Of a stretch of DNA of 30,362 nucleotides, positions 16,259 through 24,073 are shown piece after piece (position 1 is the first letter of the stretch; each line of letters begins with the position of its first letter). The stretch is from Actinomycetota bacterium. GTDB lineage: Bacteria; Actinomycetota; Acidimicrobiia; Acidimicrobiales; Ilumatobacteraceae. The position numbers and the translations under genes are program-made. A model generated the notes under the pieces. It was not told the DNA's origin. It did not search any database and worked only from the letters and a program-made list of their open reading frames with translations. The stretch spans positions 1 to 30,362 of the forward strand of contig RFTA01000003.1 in assembly GCA_009923685.1 (NCBI GenBank), read 5' to 3'.

Positions 16259-16930
16259 TTAACTACGGGGTCCGAACAATGCCGAGCCAACTCGAATCAT
16301 CGTTGCGCCCTCGCCAACGGCAATTTCAAGATCGCCCGTCATGCCCATGCTGCATTTCGACAAACCCAAGTCATCAGCAAGTTTGCGCACCAATTTAAAG
16401 CCAACTCGTGCTCGTTGCGGGTCACCATCTGTTGGACCCACTGTCATCAAACCCAAAACTTCAAGCCCTTTAGACAATGCGAATTGCAGCAACTGCTCAA
16501 CTTGATTTGGTTGGCAACCGCCTTTGTCGGTCTCGTTGGTCGAATTGACCTGCAACATAATTGTGGATCTGGCCATCGAGTCTGTTTTGACACAACGTTT
16601 GGCAATCTCGGCAATCAACTCGGGCCGGTCTACGGTCTGCCACACATCGACTGTGTCGACTAGCGACTTGACCTTGTTGGTTTGCAGTCGACCGATGAAG
16701 TGAATCGGCAGTTTCTTGATTGTCGGCAAGTCGCGAATCTTGGAGATCAACTCTTGTGCGTAGTTTTCACCGATGCCCTCAACTCCGGCGTCGAACGCGG
16801 CGATCATCGCCGAAACATCGAACGTTTTGGTAACGGCGATCACCTCGACATCTTTGCCACCTGCACGATTTATTCGCTCTCGAATTTGCGCGACACGAGA
16901 CGCAACTTGCGATGCGTCGATTGCGGTCAT
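16259..16930 (-). CDS. yggS: YggS-family pyridoxal phosphate homeostasis protein
   Basis: This 223-residue PLP-binding protein (PLPBP/YggS family) helps balance free pyridoxal phosphate and amino-acid pools. The PLP lysine is in VIAVTKTF near residue 34. GIGENYAQEL, IHFIGRLQTNKVK, SMGMTGDLEIAVGEGATMIRVGSALFG are the expected conserved blocks. It is a single alanine-racemase-like barrel with no second domain. It starts 21 bases after ftsZ ends. A yggS gene between ftsZ and sepF is normal in Gram-positive clusters, but the pgeF (ylmD) gene that often precedes it is missing. Confidence 0.95.
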   Translation of the reverse strand: MTAIDASQVASRVAQIRERINRAGGKDVEVIAVTKTFDVSAMIAAFDAGVEGIGENYAQELISKIRDLPTIKKLPIHFIGRLQTNKVKSLVDTVDVWQTVDRPELIAEIAKRCVKTDSMARSTIMLQVNSTNETDKGGCQPNQVEQLLQFALSKGLEVLGLMTVGPTDGDPQRARVGFKLVRKLADDLGLSKCSMGMTGDLEIAVGEGATMIRVGSALFGPRS

Positions 16931-16951
16931 GTCGTCACCGACATGCGGGTT

Positions 16952-18070
16952 CTATTTTAAAAACGCCGGAAGATCATCGTCATCATCTGGACCACTTAGT
17001 GGATCAGATGTTCCGCCGAACAAATCTTTCAATCGCCCACTTTTGGGTTCGGGTCGAGCCGTGCCCGCAGTCGCCGTGTTGCGACCATCACCACGAGTCG
17101 CGGTGCGTTGCGCCGCGCTGTCCCAGCGTTCGAAACCAGCAGCGACAACTGTGACTCGAACTTCGTCATTAACATCGTCGTCGATGACCAAACCGTGAAT
17201 GATGTTTGCGTCTTGATGTGCGACACCTCGCACGATCTCCATCGCGTTTGTAACTTCGAACAGACCGACGTTTGACGGACCCGTGATGTTGACGACGATG
17301 CCCCGTGCGCCTTCGAGTGAGGCTTCGAGCAATGGCGAATTGATCGCAGCGTTTGCCGCCAACACCGCTCGATTGTCGCCACTCGCCGCACCAGTACCCA
17401 TCAACGCAGTGCCTGCATTTGCCAAAACTGCCTTGACATCTGCAAAGTCAGTGTTGATCAAACCAGGAGTTGTGATCAGACCGGTAATGCCAGCAACGCC
17501 TTGCACCAAGACTTCGTCGGCTTTTTTGAACGCATCGAGCATCGTTGTTTTGTCGGTCGAAATTGTAAGCAGTCGCTCGTTTGGAATCACAACAAGTGTG
17601 TCGACTTTTTCTTTAAGCGCTGCGATGCCGGCATCGGCTTGCACCGAACGACGGCGACCCTCAAACGCAAAAGGCCGAGTGACAATTGCAACCGTCAGCG
17701 CACCTTCGGCTTTGGCTATTTCGGCAATCACTGGTGCAGCACCAGTGCCGGTGCCGCCACCTTCGCCGGCGGTGATAAACACCATGTCGGCACCAGAAAC
17801 AACTTCTTGAATCTCATCTCGATGTTGTTCGGCGGCCTCTCGACCAACCTCAGGGTTAGCGCCAGCGCCAAGGCCACGAGTTAATTCGCGACCGATATCG
17901 ATTTTCACACTTGCATCACTCAACAACAACGCTTGGGCATCTGTGTTGATCGCCACGAATTCAACTCCACGCATGCCCGACTCCATCATGCGATTGATCG
18001 CATTAACGCCGCCGCCGCCAACACCAATTACTTTGATTACTGCTAGATAATTCTGTGGTTGACCGACCAT
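16952..18070 (-). CDS. ftsZ: Cell division GTPase FtsZ
   Basis: FtsZ polymerises into the Z ring. The 372-residue sequence has the nucleotide-binding VIGVGGGGVNA (14-24), the tubulin signature GGGTGTG (104-110) and the T7 synergy loop NTDFADV (206-212) with both aspartates. The GTPase core ends near residue 313. A short linker of about 45 residues leads to an acidic C-terminal peptide ending DDDDDLPAFLK, close to the DDLDVPxFLK tail by which actinobacterial FtsZ binds SepF. The linker is short for actinobacteria. It sits 123 bases after the murB-ftsQ fusion, the largest gap in the cluster, so a separate promoter is likely. Confidence 0.98.
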   Translation of the reverse strand: MVGQPQNYLAVIKVIGVGGGGVNAINRMMESGMRGVEFVAINTDAQALLLSDASVKIDIGRELTRGLGAGANPEVGREAAEQHRDEIQEVVSGADMVFITAGEGGGTGTGAAPVIAEIAKAEGALTVAIVTRPFAFEGRRRSVQADAGIAALKEKVDTLVVIPNERLLTISTDKTTMLDAFKKADEVLVQGVAGITGLITTPGLINTDFADVKAVLANAGTALMGTGAASGDNRAVLAANAAINSPLLEASLEGARGIVVNITGPSNVGLFEVTNAMEIVRGVAHQDANIIHGLVIDDDVNDEVRVTVVAAGFERWDSAAQRTATRGDGRNTATAGTARPEPKSGRLKDLFGGTSDPLSGPDDDDDLPAFLK

Positions 18071-18193
18071 TTAGGATTAACCCCCGCTACTTGCGCTTGA
18101 TGTGCTCACGAATTGTGAGTGCAGATATTCTGCCACATTGATTCAACCGCACCAAACATAAGCAGAACCTTCAGGCAAGTTTAGAGAAAGTCT
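18071..18193 (-). promoter_or_regulatory. ftsZ upstream region with inverted repeat
   Basis: This is the longest non-coding stretch in the window. It contains a perfect inverted repeat CTCACGAATTGTGAG at 18105-18119 (5-bp arms, 5-bp spacer), about 35 bases upstream of the ftsZ ATG. It could be an operator or an mRNA 5'UTR hairpin. A second small stem, AGAGA-aag-TCTCT at 18183-18195, overlaps the murB-ftsQ stop; it has no T run and is unlikely to be a strong terminator. No -35/-10 pair with correct spacing was found. Promoter activity is inferred from the gap and from ftsZ usually having its own promoters. Confidence 0.45.
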
Positions 18194-20299
18194 CTACTTC
18201 GACTTTACAGTTGGTGTTCTCGGGTCTGTTAAATCGATCGAAATGATTTGCTTGGCGTCTTGTCGACGCAGGAGTACCAGCAAAGAGATCAACTTGTTTT
18301 GTAGGTCAACCGGCGGACCAAAGTTGATCAAGGTGCCACTTCGCAATGTCATGATCAACTGATTGGGTCCGCCGACCCCAACATTTAGAACTCGTTCGCT
18401 AAGTTCGTCTGGCAGACCACCGGCTAGTTGCGCCGCTGCCCTGTAAACCGTGCCGGCGCTCGCCCCTGGCGCAAGGTTCGGGCCAACGCCGGTGATCTGT
18501 AGATATTGCGTGGGTTGTCCCGTCTCAACGGCTAAAACTCGCCCTTGGGGATCTACCACTCGCGACCGATTATCTACTCCTATATAAAAGGCGACGGGCT
18601 TGCGCTCAACGATCTCGATCACGAGTCTTGACGGAAAGAATGACCTTATTCGCACCGATTCAACCCACGGATCACCCTCGAGTCGTCGCTCGGCCGCCCG
18701 CGTGTCAACTGTCAAAATTGATTTTCCATTGAGCGATTTTTCGACGGCAATCACGAGATCGGCGCTGACATATCGAGCACCTTCAATTTCTATTTTTCTT
18801 ACGCCGATAATTGGTGAAGCCAGAATTATCAACACGAGCGCGACGACGCCGACTACCGAGCCGACGGCTACCAACAACTGACGCCGATTCGAGGCGATTT
18901 TCTTAATCACATCGTTGCGACGATCGACTATTCGTGGATCACGAATCACATTGCTCGGATCTGAGGTTGGCGCGACATTAACCGAGCTGGTCATTTCGTC
19001 GATCGGATGATCTGAGTCAACTGGTAGACGAAGTTCGTCATCGACGATGACTATTCGACCATTGTTGGTCTTGAGGGTTAGCGATGAGTTCGTCGGTGCT
19101 GAGGTTTCATCTCTTGGTTTTTCGCGCGATTTTGTGGCGTCTGTCGGCCTGACCACTCTGAGATTTCCTGTCGGCGTTGCATCGCCTTCAAATGCGTCTT
19201 TGAGTTCAGCCAATACTTCGTCGGAGAGTTGTTCAGAAAGAGATGGAACGGGAATCGAGAGATCGGTGTTGTTCGATGACCCAAAAGCAGATTCAAGTTG
19301 TGAGTTGCGCAAGATCTCGGTTTGATCTGTTGAACCCGCATCGTTGGCAACCGTGGTTGAAAAACCGACGAGTCGAATCTCGCTTCGAAGATCGATCGAA
19401 TGTGCCTCAGCGACGCGTTGGCGAACGAAAGTCATCAACTCGACGACATCATCGGCGTTGCCATCTTCGTCGGCCTGGATAAAGTTTGCATGTTTTTCTG
19501 AGACTGCTGCGCTACCCACTCGATAGCCGCGCAACCCAAGGCCATCGATCAATGCCCCGGCAGATGACCCGCCAGAAACCGGATTGACAAAAACTGAACC
19601 GGCGTTTTGACCACCAGGCTGATTTTCTCGACGCCACTTGACGATTTCTGCCAAGCGCGATTCGCCCTCTTTTTTGTCACCCCAGGCGAGCCGCAAAGTT
19701 GCCGAAAGAACGATGTGCTGGTCGCTCAAATCAGAACCACGAAAACGCAAACCAAGATTCGCTGCCGAGACATTTGCTTCAATGCCCCGCTCGAGATGAA
19801 ACAGTCGCACGCTCAACAACGACGCGATCATGTCAGAACCGTGACCGCCTGCATTCATTCGCACTGCGCCACCGATCGACCCGGGTACACCAACCGCCCA
19901 TTCAAAACCGCGCAATCCGGCGGCAACTGTTTGGCGAGCAATAACGGGCAGCGAAGACATTGCTCCGACTACGAGTATCGGCTCGCTATCAATAGTCGGC
20001 AAAGTTATTTGCTCGGCGAACGGACCAAGCGCGATTGCCAGACCTCTAAAGCCACCACTTGAAATCAACATGTTGCTGCCCCGGCCGAGCATCAGAATCG
20101 GTATTTTGACCTTTGTCAACGCGCGCGAAACGGCGTGAAGATCGTCGACGTTCATCGCCCGCATGAATAACGACGCAGACCCGCCCACCCGATATGTCGT
20201 ATAAGGGCCAATTGGTTCGTCACGAGTGATTCGATCGCCGAGAAGAGCCGCAAACCGGTTCAGGTCTTTGTCGCTCGGTCGCACTAGATCTGAAATCAA
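18194..20299 (-). CDS. murB-ftsQ: MurB-FtsQ fusion (UDP-MurNAc dehydrogenase joined to divisome protein)
   Basis: One 701-residue open frame holds two proteins. Residues 1-313 are MurB, the FAD enzyme that reduces UDP-GlcNAc-enolpyruvate. It has YTTYRVGG (33-40), LGRGSNMLISSGG (71-83), GVPGSIGGAVRMNAGGHG, FRGSDL with Arg187, catalytic Ser235 in AGSVFVNP, HANFIQ and Glu307 in SEIRLVG, so it seems complete. Residues 314-470 are a polar, disordered-looking linker. Residues 475-496 are a single membrane helix. Residues 498-566 form a POTRA domain (VRKIEIEGARYVSADLV) and 567-697 the FtsQ beta domain. Topology agrees: MurB and linker inside, POTRA outside. Start overlaps the murG-murC stop as ATGA. 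An internal ATG at codon 436 (18994) could give a free 266-residue FtsQ, but lacks a good ribosome binding site. Confidence 0.93.
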   Translation of the reverse strand: MISDLVRPSDKDLNRFAALLGDRITRDEPIGPYTTYRVGGSASLFMRAMNVDDLHAVSRALTKVKIPILMLGRGSNMLISSGGFRGLAIALGPFAEQITLPTIDSEPILVVGAMSSLPVIARQTVAAGLRGFEWAVGVPGSIGGAVRMNAGGHGSDMIASLLSVRLFHLERGIEANVSAANLGLRFRGSDLSDQHIVLSATLRLAWGDKKEGESRLAEIVKWRRENQPGGQNAGSVFVNPVSGGSSAGALIDGLGLRGYRVGSAAVSEKHANFIQADEDGNADDVVELMTFVRQRVAEAHSIDLRSEIRLVGFSTTVANDAGSTDQTEILRNSQLESAFGSSNNTDLSIPVPSLSEQLSDEVLAELKDAFEGDATPTGNLRVVRPTDATKSREKPRDETSAPTNSSLTLKTNNGRIVIVDDELRLPVDSDHPIDEMTSSVNVAPTSDPSNVIRDPRIVDRRNDVIKKIASNRRQLLVAVGSVVGVVALVLIILASPIIGVRKIEIEGARYVSADLVIAVEKSLNGKSILTVDTRAAERRLEGDPWVESVRIRSFFPSRLVIEIVERKPVAFYIGVDNRSRVVDPQGRVLAVETGQPTQYLQITGVGPNLAPGASAGTVYRAAAQLAGGLPDELSERVLNVGVGGPNQLIMTLRSGTLINFGPPVDLQNKLISLLVLLRRQDAKQIISIDLTDPRTPTVKSK

Positions 20300-22833
20300 C
20301 TTGACTTACCTCGACGACGCGAAATCACTTCGTTTGGCAATGTGGCAATGTCGCCGCAGCCCATCGAGATGCATAGATCACCTGACTTGATTTCATCTGC
20401 CAAGAACTCTACGAGATCTTTGCGGCTTGGTAGATAAACAACTTGGGCGTTGGGATGCGATCGAAGAACTGCATCGACGACTAGTTGCCCTGTGACCCCT
20501 GCGATTGGTTGGGTGCCAGAAGGATAAATATCTGTGACCACGACAAGATCGGCGCCAACAAACGCATCGCCATAGAGATGCGAAATGACCGACATGCGAT
20601 TGAACCTGTTCGGTTGAAACACGGCAACTACCCTTGACCATTTATCTGACTCATCTCGAACGCCAGAGAGAACCGCGGCAATCTCGTTTGGCAGATGGGC
20701 GTAATCATCAACGAACGTTGCACCATCATCGATGCCCCGAACATCGAACCTTCGGGCTACTCCACCAAAATTATTCAACGAGTTTGCAGCTTGATCAAAC
20801 TCGACCCCAAACTGCATCGCCATGACAATCGCGCCAAGTGCATTGCTCACATTATGTGCACCTCGAAGCGGTATCGAGACACGACCGAGATTGATTCGGC
20901 TTTGGTCGACATTTTTAGAAACAATGAATGCAGCCTTGCCGTCTTTGAAGCGAACTTCAGATGCGACGAAATCTGCCCGTGAATCGGGGTTAATCGAGTA
21001 GGTAATCGAGCGATTTTCGGCGGCGATTCGAGCACACACAGGGTCGTCAAGGCACAAGACCCGCGGTCCCGAAATATTTTTGACATAACTGACAAAACTT
21101 TCTTCAATTGCAGACTGCGTTTTAAAGTGATCTAAATGATCAACATCAACATTCGTCAAGATGGTTGCAGCAAGGGGCAACTGCTGATGCGTGCCGTCAC
21201 TTTCGTCTGCCTCAACGACCAACAGCTCACCGTTTGTCCATGAAGCGCCGTGGTTGAACGAGATGACATCGCCACCGATCAGATAACTCGGAGTTCTCTG
21301 GCTGTCTCGCAGAATCGTTGCCAACATCGACGATGTCGTTGTTTTGCCATGGGTGCCCGCCACACCGATGCTCGTGGCACATCGGCAAATGGCGGCAAGA
21401 GTTTCGGCTCTCGTCAATACGGGAATACTCAATTTGCGAGCCTGCTGATATTCAATGTTCGACTTAGCAATCGCCGGTGACCCAGTGACGAAATCGCAAT
21501 CTTTGACCACTGCAGGGTCGTGCCCGATATTGACCGTGACGCCCAGCTCGACGAGACGCTCGATCAACTCTGAATTTCGAATATCGCTACCAGAAACTTG
21601 ATGCCCCATTTCGGCCAGCACGGTTGCCACCGCCGACATTCCAGGTCCGCCGATGCCGACAACATGAACTCTTTTATGGCTTCTCAAGTTCAACAACGCG
21701 GTATCAGTCGCGACTGCACTCATGATCAGTTCAACCAACGAACTATTTCGATGCTGGTCGCCCGCCAAACGCGCCGTGTCGGCAAGTTGCTTGAGTCTTT
21801 GGCCATCGTCGACAAGAGACGAAATATTTTTTGCCAAGTCAAGATTCGAAATCTTCGTCTCGTCAACTACCACCGCACCACCCAGATCACCGAGCCACTT
21901 TGCGTTAGCGGTTTGATGATCTTCTGCGGCACCACTCCATGGCACGAGCACGGTAGCGATGCCGATTGTCGAGACCTCGGCGACGGTGCTTGCGCCTGCT
22001 CGAGCGACGACTAAATCAGACGCACTATAAACATCGTGCATCGCCACGGTCGAGTCGAGTCGTTTATAAATAATTTTTGACTGTTTGTCGATAACGGGAA
22101 GGTCTTCATCGATGAATCTTTGACCCGTCAGATGAATGATGCACAAATCTTGGCGATCTTGATTGACCTCAACCAGCACTCGAGCTACTGCGTTAAGTCT
22201 TGCCGAACCAAGCGAGCCACCTGTGATACAGACAACCTTTCGATCAGCGGGTATCTCGAGCGTGGCACGCGCTTGACTTCGCGCGACTGCAATGTCGAGA
22301 TTGCGCAATGAGCGACGAACGGGTGCGCCCGTAAGTGTTGCGTTCTTCAGTCTTGACGGAAGATAGGCCACGGCAACGGCTCTAGCATCTCGTGCCTGCA
22401 CTTTTGTGGCAAGTCCGGGTCGGCGATCATAAGAAACCGTCACAATTGGGATACCAAGTTTTTTTGCTGCACGGGTTGCCGGGACGCTCACATAACCGCC
22501 GACTGATATAACGACGGCAGGTTGCAGACCGAGCAGAAGTTTTTCTGCAACTTGGGTCGCGGTTCGCAATTTTGAGATCGTCTGAAAGTTCTGGCGGAGC
22601 GAAGACAACGACCAACCTCGACTGAAACCCTGCACTGTCAACAGCGAAAGTGAGATGCCTGATTGTGGCACGAGTTTTGTTTCGATCCCGGTCGTTGATC
22701 CGATGAAATGGAGTCGTTCGTTGGTAATGCCCGAATCTTGCAGCAGTTCAGCGATTGCGAGAGCGGGTACCACATGGCCACTGGTTCCCCCACCGGTGAT
22801 GACGGCGAAAACGGGGCGGCTGGTGGCGGTCAA
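20296..22833 (-). CDS. murG-murC: MurG-MurC fusion (lipid II synthase joined to UDP-MurNAc:L-Ala ligase)
   Basis: A single 845-residue frame. Residues 1-375 are MurG: GGGTSGHVVPALAIAE (14-29), ISVGGYVSVPATRAAKKLGIP, TGGSLGSARLN (204-214) and RAGASTVAEV with AEDHQTANA for UDP-GlcNAc binding. Residues 385-845 are MurC: VHVVGIGGPGMSAVA (389-403), P-loop GTHGKTTT (493-500), VVEADESDGTHQQL, TNVDVDHLDHF, VARRFDVRG, VDDYAHLPNEI and FQPNRFNRM. Both enzymes look complete, with only about ten residues between them. MurG acts at the inner membrane face, MurC in the cytosol, so the fusion may place MurC at the membrane. Position 134-136 (SYD) differs from the usual HEQN loop of MurG. ATG 21723 (codon 371) is a possible internal MurC start without a clear ribosome site. 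It is 23 bases after ftsW. Confidence 0.94.
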   Translation of the reverse strand: MTATSRPVFAVITGGGTSGHVVPALAIAELLQDSGITNERLHFIGSTTGIETKLVPQSGISLSLLTVQGFSRGWSLSSLRQNFQTISKLRTATQVAEKLLLGLQPAVVISVGGYVSVPATRAAKKLGIPIVTVSYDRRPGLATKVQARDARAVAVAYLPSRLKNATLTGAPVRRSLRNLDIAVARSQARATLEIPADRKVVCITGGSLGSARLNAVARVLVEVNQDRQDLCIIHLTGQRFIDEDLPVIDKQSKIIYKRLDSTVAMHDVYSASDLVVARAGASTVAEVSTIGIATVLVPWSGAAEDHQTANAKWLGDLGGAVVVDETKISNLDLAKNISSLVDDGQRLKQLADTARLAGDQHRNSSLVELIMSAVATDTALLNLRSHKRVHVVGIGGPGMSAVATVLAEMGHQVSGSDIRNSELIERLVELGVTVNIGHDPAVVKDCDFVTGSPAIAKSNIEYQQARKLSIPVLTRAETLAAICRCATSIGVAGTHGKTTTSSMLATILRDSQRTPSYLIGGDVISFNHGASWTNGELLVVEADESDGTHQQLPLAATILTNVDVDHLDHFKTQSAIEESFVSYVKNISGPRVLCLDDPVCARIAAENRSITYSINPDSRADFVASEVRFKDGKAAFIVSKNVDQSRINLGRVSIPLRGAHNVSNALGAIVMAMQFGVEFDQAANSLNNFGGVARRFDVRGIDDGATFVDDYAHLPNEIAAVLSGVRDESDKWSRVVAVFQPNRFNRMSVISHLYGDAFVGADLVVVTDIYPSGTQPIAGVTGQLVVDAVLRSHPNAQVVYLPSRKDLVEFLADEIKSGDLCISMGCGDIATLPNEVISRRRGKSS

Positions 22834-22856
22834 GGTGTTCTACTTGTAAAGATTGC

Positions 22857-24059
22857 TCACTTCATATTACGCGCGACATTCATCAACAGCCCGGCTGCCG
22901 ACATGCACACCAATAGCGAACTTCCGCCGTATGAGATGAGTGGAAGTGTTAAACCAGTCACGGGCATCGAACCAGTAACACCACCGATGTTGATGATCGC
23001 TTGAATCGCGAACCACATTGTCACGCCGCCTGCGAGCAACGCGCCAAATCTTTCTTCGGCACCAAGTGCGGCGCGTAGGCCGGCGACAACGAGAGTCAAG
23101 AATCCTCCGATTACGACGGTGACGCCAATTAGACCCATCTCTTCGGCGATCGTCGAGAAAATAAAATCGCTGTGCGCTAGCGGCACATAACCCCATTTAC
23201 CGGTACCAGCACCAACGCCCACGCCCGAGATACCGCCGTTCGAAATTGACAGAATCGACTGCCAAACTTGATAACCGAAAGAACCCTTTGTCTCGTCAAG
23301 ATTCAAAAATGCCGTCCATCGATTTCGACGCGAGGAAGTGATCATCGTAAAGAACAGCGCGCCAACGACACCCGAACCTGCGATGGTGTTGATGATGCGC
23401 ATTGGAATGCCCGCCATGCACATGACCGCCAAAACGATGCAGGTCATCACGATCGCTCCGCCGAGGTCGCGTTGCATCAGGCAAAGAACGACTGAAATGA
23501 CTAATGCAACAACCACTGGTCGAGTCGTGCGATTGAAGTCGGTCACCTCTTTTTGACGCCTGCCGAGAAGGTTCGCGCAATAAACAAGAAGTGAAAGTTT
23601 CAAAAGTTCTGATGGTTGAAAGCCGATCGGCCCCATTGCCACCCATGCGCGGGCGCCGTTGGTGCTCACGCCGATGTTCGGCGCAAACGGCAAGAACATC
23701 AGACCATAGGTAAATAACAAGACTGGAAACACGGCGCGACGCATCAATGAATATGGAAAGCGAAAGAAGAACGCCATTCCGAGCCCGCCGACACATGCCC
23801 ACATCAATTGCTTGAAAAACATCGTCCAGGGTGACATGCCACGATTCAACGCGACGATCGACGACGACGACATCACCATCACAAGACCGAAAGCCACGAG
23901 CGTGAGAACCGTGAAAAAGATCAGAAAGAAAGTTGTATTGGCTGGCTTCTGTGCGACTCGTCGAGACGACAAAAGTCCACCACGATCGAGCACCGCACGA
24001 CGACGCTGAGCAAGAGTCATCGCTCGATTTGTGGTTGTTGTCGAAGTTGCTGTGCTCAT
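22857..24059 (-). CDS. ftsW: SEDS peptidoglycan glycosyltransferase FtsW
   Basis: FtsW polymerises septal glycan from lipid II together with FtsI. The 400-residue protein has about ten hydrophobic segments after a basic N-terminal cytoplasmic tail of about 45 residues. SEDS signatures are present: NGARAWVAMGPIGFQPSELLKL, MQRDLGGAIVM (with the conserved Asp), HSDFIFSTIAEEMGLIGV, and the C-terminal GSMPVTGLTLPLISYGGSSLL. Position between murD and murG, with ftsI in the same directon, supports FtsW rather than RodA. AGAGGA just before the ATG is one of the better ribosome binding sites in this window. Confidence 0.96.
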   Translation of the reverse strand: MSTATSTTTTNRAMTLAQRRRAVLDRGGLLSSRRVAQKPANTTFFLIFFTVLTLVAFGLVMVMSSSSIVALNRGMSPWTMFFKQLMWACVGGLGMAFFFRFPYSLMRRAVFPVLLFTYGLMFLPFAPNIGVSTNGARAWVAMGPIGFQPSELLKLSLLVYCANLLGRRQKEVTDFNRTTRPVVVALVISVVLCLMQRDLGGAIVMTCIVLAVMCMAGIPMRIINTIAGSGVVGALFFTMITSSRRNRWTAFLNLDETKGSFGYQVWQSILSISNGGISGVGVGAGTGKWGYVPLAHSDFIFSTIAEEMGLIGVTVVIGGFLTLVVAGLRAALGAEERFGALLAGGVTMWFAIQAIINIGGVTGSMPVTGLTLPLISYGGSSLLVCMSAAGLLMNVARNMK

Positions 24060-24073
24060 GATTCCTCTGATTT

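Noticed and set aside
18183..18195. Hairpin AGAGA-aag-TCTCT at the murB-ftsQ stop as a terminator
   Set aside because: The stem is only five pairs with little GC and has no T run after it on the minus strand.
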